NCBI GenBank assembly: GCA_016744675.1
Contig: JADGDX010000006.1
Coordinates: 41,316-105,315 of the forward strand
DNA length: 64,000 nt
Reading direction: 5' to 3'
Source of the DNA: Desulfuromusa sp.
GTDB taxonomy: Bacteria > Desulfobacterota > Desulfuromonadia > Desulfuromonadales > Geopsychrobacteraceae
Position 1 is the stretch's first letter. Every line of letters begins with the position of its first letter. Shown in pieces: positions 18,431-27,735 of this stretch. Made by a program: the position numbers and the translations under genes. The notes under the pieces were generated by a model. That model had not been told where the DNA came from. It did not search any database and saw only the letters and a list, made by a program, of their open reading frames with translations.

Positions 18431-19285
18431 GTGAAAAGTCAAACAGAAGAAATCAGAAAGATTGTTTCACTGTTGCTTTGTTGTGTCTTTCTCACCATCT
18501 CTACTCCTGTCAAATCACAACCAATGCAACCACACACTTACACTTCCAAAGCCCACGTTTCTGGTTGGTTGATGAGTGAGAAACTTGATGGTGTCCGTGG
18601 TTATTGGGATGGGAAACAACTCTTTTCGAAAAATGGCTTTCCCTTGTTTCCTCCGGATGAATTTATCCGCGACCTACCTCCCTTTGCCATAGAAGGGGAA
18701 ATCTGGGGAGGTCGAGGCAAATTTGAAGCAACCGTATCAATCACAAAGAAACAATTCCCACACGCAGGCTGGCGACAACTTAAATTTGCAATCTTTGATG
18801 TCCCAAACGTGGAAGGTCCATTCACCAAAAGAATCACACAGGCAGAGGATTGGTTTACAAAACACCCGTCTTCCTCTGCCTTCGTCATTCAACAAACTTT
18901 GGTTCGTGATCGAGATCATCTTTTAAAAGAATTGCAGCGCATTGAAAAACTTGGGGGCGAAGGACTCATTGTCCGCGACCCCGAAGGGCTATACATCAGC
19001 GGACGCAGCGTCAAAATACTTAAAGTGAAAAGCTATCAAGACCAAGAAGCAAAGGTTGTGGCCCACCTGCCCGGAAAAGGTCGGAACAAAGGAAGGCTCG
19101 GGGCACTTCTGGTTGAGCTAGAAGATGGGACAAGATTCAAAATTGGGAGTGGTTTTAGTGATGATGAGCGCAAAGTACCCCCTTCACTTGGTGCCATGAT
19201 TACCTTTAAATATTATGGAACCTACGCATCGGGTATTCCAAAATTCCCTAGTTTTTTACGGGTGCGTAAAGATGCGGGATTCTAA
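18431..19285 (+). CDS. Secreted minimal ATP-dependent DNA ligase (LigE type)
   Basis: A 284-aa ligase with only the two core domains. The adenylation motif is KLDGVRG with catalytic K51. Other ligase motifs are IEGEIWGGRGKFE, GGEGLIVRDPEG and ILKVKSYQDQEAKVV, and the OB fold follows with GRNKGRLGALLVEL and FKIGSGFSDDER. An N-terminal signal peptide (about residues 9-30, KIVSLLLCCVFLTIS) indicates periplasmic or extracellular action, as in Lig E proteins of Gram-negative bacteria. The start codon is GTG. It lies downstream of comM and is probably co-expressed. It is not the NAD-dependent replicative ligase. Confidence 0.87.
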   Translation: MKSQTEEIRKIVSLLLCCVFLTISTPVKSQPMQPHTYTSKAHVSGWLMSEKLDGVRGYWDGKQLFSKNGFPLFPPDEFIRDLPPFAIEGEIWGGRGKFEATVSITKKQFPHAGWRQLKFAIFDVPNVEGPFTKRITQAEDWFTKHPSSSAFVIQQTLVRDRDHLLKELQRIEKLGGEGLIVRDPEGLYISGRSVKILKVKSYQDQEAKVVAHLPGKGRNKGRLGALLVELEDGTRFKIGSGFSDDERKVPPSLGAMITFKYYGTYASGIPKFPSFLRVRKDAGF

Positions 19286-19310
19286 AAAACAATCATAGTT
19301 ATCCCCACTC

Positions 19311-21473
19311 TCATTCTTTCAACTTCACCTTCAACAACTTTCCTAACTCTTTTGGGTTCGTCTGGGGGCGCAGACAAGCAAAGTTCTGACACAAATAAGC
19401 CGTCGCTTGATCATTCACGGCCACCATGCCACTGAGAAAAGGAACCATCTGATCAATTTCCTCTGAATTCCCTGTAGGTCGTAGCAACAGGAGAGTGTCA
19501 GGCATATATTGCTGCTGCACATCTTTCAACAAAGCGTCTGTATCCGAGTGCCCCCTTGGCCCAACAACAACCAGCTCACGAGTCGGTTCAAGAAGCAAGC
19601 TTGCACCAAGCAAGAATTGTGTGTATCCGGCGGGGTATTGGGAAATTTGGCCGGCAGAGGCCTGCAGTAACGCATCAGCTCTTTGTTCCCATATCTTATT
19701 GCCAGTCAGGAGATACAGACGAGCGAAAACCTCTAGCGTAATTGACCCGGCTGATGGCAATGCTCCATCGTACAATTCACTGATTCGCAGAGGGAGTTCA
19801 CTGTCAGCCGTTGTCTCAAACAGCTGTCCGTGTTGATCTGTAAATCGTGTTGCTAGCTGTTCTGCAAGATCAATTGCTTGCTGCAGATAGAACGGTTTTA
19901 AACTACTATGATAAAGGTCAAGCAAGCCCCGTGAAACAAAGGCATAATCACTGGCAAAAGCAGGAATTGCTGCGTGGCCGTTACGCCACCGACGCAACAA
20001 CTGACCTTCTTTGGTCTGCATTTTTGATAAGATAAAATCGACTGCCTGCTCGGCATCTTCCAACAATTGGGGATCTGCCACAGCGCGTGCCCCCAAGGCT
20101 AAAGCAGATATCATCTGCCCGTTCCAGGCGGTAATCACTTTATCATCACGAAAGGGATGAACACGCTGTTGTCGGTAGGTAAAAAGTTTAGCTCGGTCTT
20201 CTTCGAGTTGTGAATTTAACTCATCCAGAGAGAGACCAAAGAGGTCTGCCCAATCAGAGATCGGCTTGATTTGGTGGGGAATATTTGTTCCTGCCGGTGC
20301 TCCTGGGATATGAGCTGAGAAGTTTCCTGCGGAGAGAACTTGGAAAATCTGAGCAAAACGACTCCCCCGATCAGGGCCTAATATTTCAAGTAACTCCTCT
20401 TTTTGCCACACATAGAACTCACCTTCAACCCCATTGGAATCAGCATCTTCAGCTGAGTAAAAACCCCCTTCTGGGTCATGTAAATGGGTCATGGCATAAG
20501 AAAAAATCTCTCTGGCCGTTGTTTCATAGTCAACGTTTCCCGTCAGTTGAAACGCTTCCAGATAAACCTGGGCTAAACCTGCCTGATCGTATAACATTTT
20601 TTCAAAGTGAGGGACCAACCACTCTGCATCTGTCGAATAGCGGTGAAAGCCGAAACCGACCTGATCATAAATTCCGCCAGAACGCATCGACTGAAGTGTT
20701 TTTTCAACCATCTCCAGCAGGTCAGCCTGACCTGTTCGATAGTAGCGATGCAGCAGAAAACTTAAATTATGGGGTGTTGGAAATTTAGGGGCCTCACCAA
20801 AACCACCCCATTTGGAGTCAAAACGTCCCCGCAGAATTTTTGCAGCCTCTGTTAACTGCTCTACTGCAATCGTTTGAGAGGGAGACTTTTCCGCTGCTCT
20901 TTGTTGCAATTGCCCCACAACCGCTTTGCCATTCTGGCGTAGGCCATCAGGATTTTGTTTCCACACATCTGCAATCTGAGGCAATAGTTCCATCAACCCT
21001 GGGCGATTATACTGGCGCTCTTTAGCAAAATAGGTCCCTGCAAAGATGGGGGTTTTATCGGCAGTCATAACAATTGTCAGCGGCCAACCTCCACTGCCAT
21101 TCAGTGCCATGGCAACCTGCATATAAAATTGATCAATGTCGGGTCGTTCCTCACGATCAACCTTAACCGCGATATAGTCTTGCTGAAGGAGAGCGGCAAC
21201 CTCTTTATCCTCGAAGCTTTCCTTTTCCATCACATGGCACCAGTGACAGGTTGAATAACCAATTGAGAGAAAAATCAACTTACCCTCTTTTGTTGCCCGA
21301 TCAAATGCCTCATCCCCCCAAGGAAACCAGTCCACAGGATTATGTGCATGCTGCAACAGGTAAGGACTCTGTTCATCAACAAGGCGGTTTGTCTCTTCAT
21401 CACTTGAGGAGGGCGACGTTATAAGGCCCGTCACCAATGGAATTGAGCAGATAGCAGCTGGAAGTAAATACAT
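19311..21473 (-). CDS. DUF255 thioredoxin-domain protein (YyaL/SSP411 family)
   Basis: A 720-aa protein with an N-terminal hydrophobic segment (about 2-18) that could be an export signal or anchor. It has the highly conserved DUF255 thioredoxin-like domain: [13 protein letters not shown] and [14 protein letters not shown] with the CHWC pair at C76/C79, then [10 protein letters not shown]. The rest is an (alpha/alpha) barrel like that of N-acylglucosamine epimerase/glycosidase-type proteins ([31 protein letters not shown]). The biochemical role of the family is not established. GAGG lies 6 nt upstream of the ATG. Convergent with the ligase gene. Confidence 0.85.
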   Translation of the reverse strand: MYLLPAAICSIPLVTGLITSPSSSDEETNRLVDEQSPYLLQHAHNPVDWFPWGDEAFDRATKEGKLIFLSIGYSTCHWCHVMEKESFEDKEVAALLQQDYIAVKVDREERPDIDQFYMQVAMALNGSGGWPLTIVMTADKTPIFAGTYFAKERQYNRPGLMELLPQIADVWKQNPDGLRQNGKAVVGQLQQRAAEKSPSQTIAVEQLTEAAKILRGRFDSKWGGFGEAPKFPTPHNLSFLLHRYYRTGQADLLEMVEKTLQSMRSGGIYDQVGFGFHRYSTDAEWLVPHFEKMLYDQAGLAQVYLEAFQLTGNVDYETTAREIFSYAMTHLHDPEGGFYSAEDADSNGVEGEFYVWQKEELLEILGPDRGSRFAQIFQVLSAGNFSAHIPGAPAGTNIPHQIKPISDWADLFGLSLDELNSQLEEDRAKLFTYRQQRVHPFRDDKVITAWNGQMISALALGARAVADPQLLEDAEQAVDFILSKMQTKEGQLLRRWRNGHAAIPAFASDYAFVSRGLLDLYHSSLKPFYLQQAIDLAEQLATRFTDQHGQLFETTADSELPLRISELYDGALPSAGSITLEVFARLYLLTGNKIWEQRADALLQASAGQISQYPAGYTQFLLGASLLLEPTRELVVVGPRGHSDTDALLKDVQQQYMPDTLLLLRPTGNSEEIDQMVPFLSGMVAVNDQATAYLCQNFACLRPQTNPKELGKLLKVKLKE

Positions 21474-21606
21474 AGCGACCTCTATTTTTAAAGGAGGAAT
21501 AAAAAATAATCATAACTCAATTAGTAAACTATTGCATCTTTGCGTAAAATTCCTTATTGTCCTGACAATTCTGAGCTTGTAATAAGCGAAGGTATCTGTA
21601 TAATCT

Positions 21607-21636
21607 TTGTCGAGATTAAAGAATTATCAGAATAAT
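21607..21636 (+). promoter_or_regulatory. Candidate promoter of the rubrerythrin gene
   Basis: TTGTCG (21607-21612), 18-bp spacer, AATAAT (21631-21636). The predicted start lies about 95 nt before the ATG. The dyad ATTAT-N4-ATAAT overlaps the -10 region and could be an operator, but I cannot assign a regulator. Confidence 0.45.
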
Positions 21637-21667
21637 AGGCCAACGTGCCAAGCTTTTCTGATTTTTT

Positions 21668-21698
21668 TTGTTGGGAAAAATTGGATTTTCCTCAACAA
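21668..21698 (+). other. Hairpin in the rubrerythrin leader
   Basis: A 12-bp stem with one bulged base pairs 21668-21679 with 21686-21698, around the 6-nt loop 21680-21685. It follows a run of eight T and precedes the AGGAGG site of the next gene by about 30 nt. It may stabilise the mRNA or tune translation; no known riboswitch pattern is recognised. Confidence 0.4.
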
Positions 21699-21738
21699 TT
21701 AAATTTTATAAAACACCAACTAAACAAGGAGGAAAGTC

Positions 21739-22287
21739 ATGAAAAAATGGGTTTGCACAGTCTGTGGGTATATTCATGAAGGAGAGAATCCACCAGAGAA
21801 ATGTCCTACATGCGGAGTCGGTGCCGATAAATTTATTGAGCAGGCCGCAGGTGATCTCGCATGGGCAGATGAGCATCGTATCGGTGTTGCCAAGGATGTT
21901 GATCAGGAAATTCTTGATGGCTTACGGGCCAACTTTACTGGAGAATGTACAGAAGTAGGAATGTACCTCGCAATGAGCCGCCAAGCGGACCGCGAAGGAT
22001 ATCCTGAAATTGCTGAAGCTTACAAGCGCATTGCATGGGAAGAAGCCGAGCACGCAGCTAAATTTGCTGAGCTATTGGGTGAAGTGGTCGTCGCCGACAC
22101 CAAAACCAATCTGCAGATGCGTGTTGAAGCTGAGCATGGTGCCTGTGCCGGCAAAAAAGCTCTGGCTACAAAAGCCAAGCAACTCAACCTGGACGCTATC
22201 CATGATACCGTTCACGAAATGTGTAAAGATGAAGCCCGTCACGGTTCTGCTTTTGCCGGTCTTCTAAAGCGCTTTTTCGGCGAATAA
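21739..22287 (+). CDS. Reverse rubrerythrin (NADH peroxidase type)
   Basis: A 182-aa protein with the rubredoxin domain first: C6, C9, C22 and C25 ([10 protein letters not shown]...CPTCG). A diiron four-helix domain follows with [31 protein letters not shown] and [18 protein letters not shown] supplying the Glu/His ligands. This domain order is reversed relative to classical rubrerythrin and defines the reverse rubrerythrins, which reduce hydrogen peroxide and oxygen in anaerobes. A strong AGGAGG site precedes the ATG, and a terminator follows, so it is a single-gene unit. Confidence 0.93.
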   Translation: MKKWVCTVCGYIHEGENPPEKCPTCGVGADKFIEQAAGDLAWADEHRIGVAKDVDQEILDGLRANFTGECTEVGMYLAMSRQADREGYPEIAEAYKRIAWEEAEHAAKFAELLGEVVVADTKTNLQMRVEAEHGACAGKKALATKAKQLNLDAIHDTVHEMCKDEARHGSAFAGLLKRFFGE

Positions 22288-22324
22288 TCTTTTTACTTCG
22301 CCATCTGGTTAGCTTTACAACTCT

Positions 22325-22363
22325 AAAAAGCGTCATCCCAATCATTGAGGGTGACGCTTTTTT
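22325..22363 (+). terminator. Rho-independent terminator after reverse rubrerythrin
   Basis: Stem AAAAAGCGTCATCCC with GGGTGACGCTTTTTT, one bulged T and a 9-nt loop, followed by T. The A/T flanks could let it also work on the other strand. Confidence 0.88.
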
Positions 22364-22445
22364 AGTGCCCTCTTTCGCCCACGGCTGTTTTGCGCTAAAA
22401 TTTTAGTATGCACATTTTTTTACCTTTTAACCTAGGAATACAGTC

Positions 22446-23318
22446 ATGAGTTACGTCTACCTAAACGGGCAGTTTATCAGAAGTGACTCTGCAAAAATTT
22501 CTGTCTTTGACCAGGGGTTTTTGTATGGAGATGGAATTTTTGAAAGTTTTCGCTCCATAGGCCAAAACCTTTATCAGTTTTCACACCACTATCAACGCCT
22601 TCTGCAGTCAGCTGAAGCCCTGTCCTACCCTGTTGAATTGACACAAAAAGAACTGGAGAAAATTCTTCTGGAATTGCGTGAGCGCAACAATTTGGACAAT
22701 GCTTATTACCGAATTACGATTACGCGAGGGGAAGGACAGATAGGGTTTCAACGTGACATCGATAACAACTTGACCTGCCTCATTCTAGCTCGCGAATTTC
22801 AGGGATTAAATGACACCCATTACCATGATGGAATCGCTGTGCAGGTTGCACAGACGCGACGCAATGCTCCCGAAGCAATCAACCCTAAAATTAAATCGAT
22901 CAGTAACCTCAACAGTCTGCTGGGAAAACTCGAAGCAAAAGCTGCAGGCGCTTTTGAGGTGATCATGCTTAATAACAAAGAACATATTTGTGAAGGATCA
23001 GCGTCAAATATTTTCTGGGCTCGTGACCAGTGGATATTTACTCCTGCGCCATCTACGGGATTGCTGGAAGGTGTCACCCGCTCAACAATCATGCGCCTCT
23101 GTGAAGAAAGGTTAAACCTGCGAGTCATATGCGGAGAGTTTAAGCTTCAGGATTTACAGTTTTCTGATGAAGTCTTTATTACCTCGACATCCTTAGAAGT
23201 GATGCCGGTAGTCAAGGTCAACGATTTTACAATTAATCAAGGGGCAGTCGGTGTGATTGCTCAAAACTTACGCAAAGAACTCCACCGAGATATGGGGATG
23301 GAAGATCATTATGCCTGA
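22446..23318 (+). CDS. pabC: Class IV aminotransferase (aminodeoxychorismate lyase/BCAT-like)
   Basis: A 290-aa PLP enzyme of fold type IV. Visible blocks: LYGDGIFESFRSIGQNLYQF at the N-terminus, the PLP lysine in NPKIKSISNLNSL (K150), the SNIFW segment after EGSA, and ITSTSLEVMPVV. The family includes PabC (4-aminobenzoate synthesis), BCAT and D-amino acid aminotransferase, which are hard to separate by motif; length and the lack of BCAT-specific blocks favour a PabC-like role, so the symbol is tentative. It overlaps the downstream pseudouridine synthase gene by 8 nt (translational coupling). Confidence 0.75.
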   Translation: MSYVYLNGQFIRSDSAKISVFDQGFLYGDGIFESFRSIGQNLYQFSHHYQRLLQSAEALSYPVELTQKELEKILLELRERNNLDNAYYRITITRGEGQIGFQRDIDNNLTCLILAREFQGLNDTHYHDGIAVQVAQTRRNAPEAINPKIKSISNLNSLLGKLEAKAAGAFEVIMLNNKEHICEGSASNIFWARDQWIFTPAPSTGLLEGVTRSTIMRLCEERLNLRVICGEFKLQDLQFSDEVFITSTSLEVMPVVKVNDFTINQGAVGVIAQNLRKELHRDMGMEDHYA

Positions 23319-24183
23319 TTTTATCGTATCAACAGACGAAGCCAGCCTGACTGCTAAAGATTTTTTACATCAACATATCCCAGCCGCACCTCTTGGCTAT
23401 TTACGCCAACTCTTTAAAAAAGGAAAAGTCCGAATCGCCGATAAAACTATTGGTGCTGATGATTCCCTGACTGCTGGAATAAAAATCACTCTCCCCGACA
23501 GTAGTCGACTGCAGGAACTTTTACACGCCCCTTCAGAACCCCGTCCCAAGCTTGAGATTCTCTATGAATCACGGGAAATTCTGGTCGTCAATAAACCCGC
23601 AGGGCTTGCCATCCACAAGGGAAAAGGGCATGAACGCGATAATTTAACAGACCGCGTCACAGCACTCATGGCAGAACGGGGAGATAAGTTTCAAGTTGCG
23701 CCAGTTCAACGACTCGACCTAGAAACCTCTGGCCCAGTCTTGTTCGGAAAAGGAAAAAAGGGGTGTGCGGAACTTGGAAAACTCTTTATGCAAGGTGACG
23801 TCACTAAAACTTATCTCGCTCTGGTCAACGGAAAACTTCTTGGCCGCGGGGATCTCATAAGTCAAATTCCTGCCAAGGGAAAATTGAAAGAAGCCCGAAC
23901 CAGCTACCAAACGCTAGTTAGCAGCGAAGCCGCTTCTTTATTGGAAATTCATCTCTACACAGGACGGCAACATCAAATTCGCCGGCAATTAGCCGATGCG
24001 GGACACCCTCTTTATGGTGACCGTCGCTACAAAGGACCGTGCCCTAGAAAACTCTACCGCTTATTCCTCCATTGTAAAAAATTGGCCTTCTCTGACCCTT
24101 TTTCAAAACAGTCGATAAACATAGAATGCCCTCTTCCTAAAGATTTATCTCGGGTTCTTCCTCAGCTAGGTCTGGATCAATAA
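23311..24183 (+). CDS. RluA-family pseudouridine synthase
   Basis: A 290-aa RNA-modifying enzyme. A short S4-like N-terminal region (LRQLFKKGKVRIADK) precedes the catalytic domain with VVNKPAGLAIHKG and the active-site motif QRLDLETSG (catalytic Asp at residue 136), then HLYTGRQHQIRRQLADAGHP. The usual His before RLD is Gln here. I start it at the ATG at 23311, which overlaps the pabC-like stop and has a GGAAG site; a longer frame begins inside pabC. The target (23S rRNA or tRNA uridine) cannot be told from sequence. Confidence 0.88.
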   Translation: MPDFIVSTDEASLTAKDFLHQHIPAAPLGYLRQLFKKGKVRIADKTIGADDSLTAGIKITLPDSSRLQELLHAPSEPRPKLEILYESREILVVNKPAGLAIHKGKGHERDNLTDRVTALMAERGDKFQVAPVQRLDLETSGPVLFGKGKKGCAELGKLFMQGDVTKTYLALVNGKLLGRGDLISQIPAKGKLKEARTSYQTLVSSEAASLLEIHLYTGRQHQIRRQLADAGHPLYGDRRYKGPCPRKLYRLFLHCKKLAFSDPFSKQSINIECPLPKDLSRVLPQLGLDQ

Positions 24184-24184
24184 A

Positions 24185-25480
24185 ATGAAAAAAATCATCT
24201 CTTCTCTGTTGGTATTGACCATCATTGCTTTGTTTTCGTTGACCTGGTACTGCAGTCATCAAACCCAACTCATCTTCACCGAACAGGTCTCGACATCAAA
24301 TCAAGCTCTTGCTGAGTTTGGAAAGATCGAGCTTATTGACTATCAACGCAACCTATTCACTTCAACAGCTAAAACAGCCGTGAGCCTCAGTGGAGGGGAA
24401 GAAATTCGCTTTAATCATCAAGTTCGCCACTTTGTATGGGGCGTAAAGATGGTCACAACATTGGCTCCCAATACGACTTTAACTGATAAAATGACCTCCA
24501 TCGTTCCCCTTGAAGAACTTCAGATCATCACAGACTTCAGCTTAACAGGAGCCTCTGAATCGCAGTTGATCATTCCTGAAATAACATTTGAGGAAGAGGG
24601 GAGCCACATTGGAATCGCTGGTTTAAGCGTGGGCTGGAATTTAAACAATGACATGACAACAGGAGGTGTGGTCTTTCATCTCGACCATTTCCAATTCAAG
24701 CAGGATGGACAAGGTGGTCTCAGCCTATCTAACCTAAAATTAATGTCTCAAATAACCGATGTCAAAGAGGTCCCCCTTGGCAATGGCGAACTTCAGTTGG
24801 GCAGCCTCCAAATCACGAAGCAAAATAAACCCGTTATTCTGTGTGAAGATATCCACTACAAAGGAAAAACAGAGTTAAACCAGGGGAGCTATAACAGTTT
24901 AGCAGAACTCAATATTGAGAACCTTCTCTTAGGCAAGGAAAGTTTCAACAAAGGCCAATTGAAATTTAGCATATCGGGAATGGAGTCAAAGAAGCTTCGC
25001 TCTCTCATGCAAACAGCCCAACAACTGCAACAACAATCTCTTGAAATTCAGGGGAACTCCAATGAATTACAATTACAACTGCTCTCTTTTTATACTCAGT
25101 TGTTTGACTCCGGGGTCACACTGACTCTGGACAAACTTTCGCTGCAAACTGAGGGTGGTAAGTTCAATGGAACAGGTAAACTGACCCTACTTAATCATCC
25201 AGCAAGAGAAAATATGCCCTTCTTCCTAGGAAACTTGGCTGGCGCATTAAGGTTGATCATAGATCGAGGAGCTTTTGTGACGGGATACCGCTTCCTCAAC
25301 AACCTGAACATTGTTGAAGATGATTATCAAAACCCGGCCATTCTCGCTGAGCAGGCCGAACAACTCGCTGGGGGGCTCATTCAGAAAGGCATTTTTGTTC
25401 CCAAAGGCAAAGATCATTACCTTCTTGATTTCACTTGGTCTGAAGGGAGCGGAAAGATCAATGGGGTCCCTCTCAACTGA
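24185..25480 (+). CDS. DUF945 (YdgA-like) envelope protein
   Basis: A 431-aa protein with a single N-terminal hydrophobic helix (about 4-20), then a beta-rich region typical of DUF945: DYQRNLFTSTAKTAVSL, NHQVRHFVWG and long stretches of alternating polar/hydrophobic residues. It is expected to be periplasmic and anchored in the inner membrane. Function of the family is unknown. It starts 1 nt after the pseudouridine synthase stop, so the three genes from 22446 form one operon. Confidence 0.65.
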   Translation: MKKIISSLLVLTIIALFSLTWYCSHQTQLIFTEQVSTSNQALAEFGKIELIDYQRNLFTSTAKTAVSLSGGEEIRFNHQVRHFVWGVKMVTTLAPNTTLTDKMTSIVPLEELQIITDFSLTGASESQLIIPEITFEEEGSHIGIAGLSVGWNLNNDMTTGGVVFHLDHFQFKQDGQGGLSLSNLKLMSQITDVKEVPLGNGELQLGSLQITKQNKPVILCEDIHYKGKTELNQGSYNSLAELNIENLLLGKESFNKGQLKFSISGMESKKLRSLMQTAQQLQQQSLEIQGNSNELQLQLLSFYTQLFDSGVTLTLDKLSLQTEGGKFNGTGKLTLLNHPARENMPFFLGNLAGALRLIIDRGAFVTGYRFLNNLNIVEDDYQNPAILAEQAEQLAGGLIQKGIFVPKGKDHYLLDFTWSEGSGKINGVPLN

Positions 25481-25489
25481 AAAAGGTCC

Positions 25490-26218
25490 CTAAATTGACA
25501 AATCGATCTGCTTATCAGTGTACAGAGCATAGCTCTGATCGGGACGTTGATAAAGGATGACGCGGCGCCCCTCATCATCAACCTCGCTGACGGCAACCAA
25601 AACACTTATATTGAGTTGCAGAGTATCAGCAATATCTCCCGTCAAAATCTCTCTAAAATCAAGACGGAGACGATTTTTTTCAGAAATAAAGTGCCCCTGA
25701 TTTTTAATCCCCTCAAGAATGCGTGTCGATTCAAGACTGAACGGAAGCTTCAAATGGTGAAAATGCAGATTATATTCCGAGATTCCAGCAATATAAATTG
25801 GAAAACAATTGTACGATTTGGCTAAAAAATGCCCTGCCGCCAACTCAGGAACTGCCGGTTTTTGACGGATTTGCTGAACGAGTTCCTCGATTTCATCTAG
25901 AGGAATCTTTAACTCAAGAAGTTGATCAAGCAACTCTCTCTCCAAAATTAAAAAGCCTAGGTCATTTAGCTCTGTTGCCGTTGTCGTATAATCAACCCGA
26001 GCCAATCCTGCCGATTTCTGGAGCTCATCAATAAGATTCCGCATAGCCTGAAAACGGCGACGCGCGTGATCATCCTTATCGTTTTTTTGTTGATTCTGTT
26101 GTTGCGGATAGTCGTGCCGAGGTTGCTGAGGGTCAATCCGCGGGTAAGGAGGAACCGGCTCAACTTCACGATAAAGCTGATAGGCATAGGCACCGCCAAC
26201 CCGAAGCTTTGCGACCAT
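25490..26218 (-). CDS. Protein of unknown function with Gln-rich linker
   Basis: A 242-aa soluble protein with no signal peptide or membrane segment. A short N-terminal part (VGGAYAYQLYREVEPVPPYPR) is followed by a Pro/Gln/Asp-rich low-complexity linker (about 28-52). An alpha-helical middle rich in Leu/Glu follows, then a beta-rich C-terminal half ending in RRVILYQRPDQSYALYTDKQ. I do not recognise the family. It is convergent with the DUF945 gene with a 9-bp gap and no terminator visible between. Confidence 0.6.
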   Translation of the reverse strand: MVAKLRVGGAYAYQLYREVEPVPPYPRIDPQQPRHDYPQQQNQQKNDKDDHARRRFQAMRNLIDELQKSAGLARVDYTTTATELNDLGFLILERELLDQLLELKIPLDEIEELVQQIRQKPAVPELAAGHFLAKSYNCFPIYIAGISEYNLHFHHLKLPFSLESTRILEGIKNQGHFISEKNRLRLDFREILTGDIADTLQLNISVLVAVSEVDDEGRRVILYQRPDQSYALYTDKQIDLSI

Positions 26219-26404
26219 TTTTCTATCCTTCCATGGATAGGTTTTCCCTTTATTTCAAAGACATAGTTCCCTCCCGATGAGAGAACTTCCCTTATAGTGT
26301 CGACCATAAGTCTCAAAATCTTTAATTACCAAACTTTTTCTTCAGCAGCCATCCAAAACAAACATCTTCCTGACACATAAACCAGGTCCACTTCTGACTT
26401 ATAA

Positions 26405-26433
26405 TTGACTTCTGACGACTTAATGTTTAAATT
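26405..26433 (+). promoter_or_regulatory. Candidate promoter of the RelA/SpoT-TPR gene
   Basis: TTGACT (26405-26410), 17-bp spacer, TAAATT (26428-26433). A TATAAT at 26400-26405 overlaps the -35 hexamer but has no partner. Predicted start about 55 nt before the ATG at 26494. Confidence 0.5.
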
Positions 26434-26493
26434 AACGAGAACAAATCTACAAGACCCGGTCACTCTCTCCTACAGGTGAAAACAGGATCAAGC

Positions 26494-27735
26494 ATGACAG
26501 CCAGTAAAAAAACCCGTCTATTGCTCCCAGATCGCGCCACAACGGAAGAACTCTACAATAAATTGCGCCCTGACTTTGAATCTGTTCTTCAGGGCATTTA
26601 TCAGCAAATTCGTCAACTTGCGGAGAAAGAGGGCCTTCCTGTCACAGTTAAGTACAGGCTCAAACGCTTTGATAATTACTGCGATAAACTCGTCAGACTG
26701 AGTAAGTTGCAAGGAAGTGAGATGCTTCAAGTCACTGACTTACTCGGGATTCGCATTGTCTGTCCTTTTCTGGAAGATTTAGAGACAATTGAACACTTAA
26801 TTGCCCAAGAGTTTGAAATCCTCGAGATGGAACGAAAAGCAGAGCAACACTCTTTTCGTGAGTTTGGCTATGATTCTGTCCACTTTCTGATTCGGACTAA
26901 AGCACTCGATTGCCCAGCACAGTTGCCTCACAGTTGTGACGTTTGTGAGATTCAGCTCCGCACAATTTTGCAAGATGCATGGGCCGAAGTTGAACACGAA
27001 CTGGTTTATAAATCAGACATTGGTATTCCTAACCACTCCATTCGGCGCAAACTCGCATCACTGAATGCATCTTTGACCCTTTCTGACTTAATATTTCAGG
27101 AGATTCGCGATCATCAGAAAGAAATTCGCCGACGCGGTTTAAAATGTCGGCAAGAAGTTGAATCGATCTCTTGCGATTATGGTGATATCCAGATTTCCCA
27201 ACTCCCTGAGTTAGGAGAAATGGAACAACTTGATGACACAACAGCCTCCGACTCACTCTCCTCAAGAAAGCTGGAAAACCTGATGCTTGCAGCACTAGAA
27301 GCGCACAGCAACAGTCAGTTTCAAAAAGCAATCGATATCTATAGTGCCATTTTGGAGATGAAACTCGAAACGGCAATTTATTCACTGATCCACAACCATC
27401 GGGGGATGGCTCTGTTTGCACTGGCTAAATATCAAGAAGGGGTTAATGATTTTAATGATGCCATTGAATACAATGGAGAAAATACCCGCGCCTGGTGTAA
27501 CCGAGGGCTGGCATATCGGATACTTGAAAAGTTTGATCAGTCATTGGAAGATTATGATCGGGCAATAGAAATCAATCCCGGGCAATACGAAGGGTACTGG
27601 GGTCGAACGCAAACGTTTTTTGAAATGAAGCTGTTCAGCCGGGCCTTAAGTGACTGCCAGAAAACCATAGAAAGAAAGGGCGACTTCACCCCCGCGCAAG
27701 AGTTAGAAAAAACTCTCCGGCGTAAGCTCTTTTAG
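26494..27735 (+). CDS. RelA/SpoT synthetase-domain protein fused to TPR repeats
   Basis: A 413-aa predicted alarmone synthetase without an HD hydrolase domain. The synthetase blocks are present: VKYRLKRFDNYCDKL, LLGIRIVCPF, FREFGYDSVHFLI (the GTP-binding Tyr region) and CEIQLRTILQDAWAEVEHEL with the catalytic Glu and Gln. The C-terminal part (about 260-410) has three or more TPR motifs (AYRILEKFDQSLEDYDRAIE, YQEGVNDFNDAIEYN). Small alarmone synthetases usually lack such repeats, so this is an unusual architecture. I prefer the ATG at 26494 (AGGA 7 nt upstream) to a GTG at 26476. It overlaps the convergent SDR gene by 4 bp. Confidence 0.85.
   Translation: MTASKKTRLLLPDRATTEELYNKLRPDFESVLQGIYQQIRQLAEKEGLPVTVKYRLKRFDNYCDKLVRLSKLQGSEMLQVTDLLGIRIVCPFLEDLETIEHLIAQEFEILEMERKAEQHSFREFGYDSVHFLIRTKALDCPAQLPHSCDVCEIQLRTILQDAWAEVEHELVYKSDIGIPNHSIRRKLASLNASLTLSDLIFQEIRDHQKEIRRRGLKCRQEVESISCDYGDIQISQLPELGEMEQLDDTTASDSLSSRKLENLMLAALEAHSNSQFQKAIDIYSAILEMKLETAIYSLIHNHRGMALFALAKYQEGVNDFNDAIEYNGENTRAWCNRGLAYRILEKFDQSLEDYDRAIEINPGQYEGYWGRTQTFFEMKLFSRALSDCQKTIERKGDFTPAQELEKTLRRKLF

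Noticed and set aside
20285..20788. Plus-strand open frame of 167 codons inside the DUF255 gene
   Set aside because: Opposite strand of a well-conserved protein; no start signals.
26223..26240. Small hairpin CTATCC/GGATAG at the start of the unknown gene at 25490-26218
   Set aside because: Six base pairs in AT-rich DNA; expected by chance.
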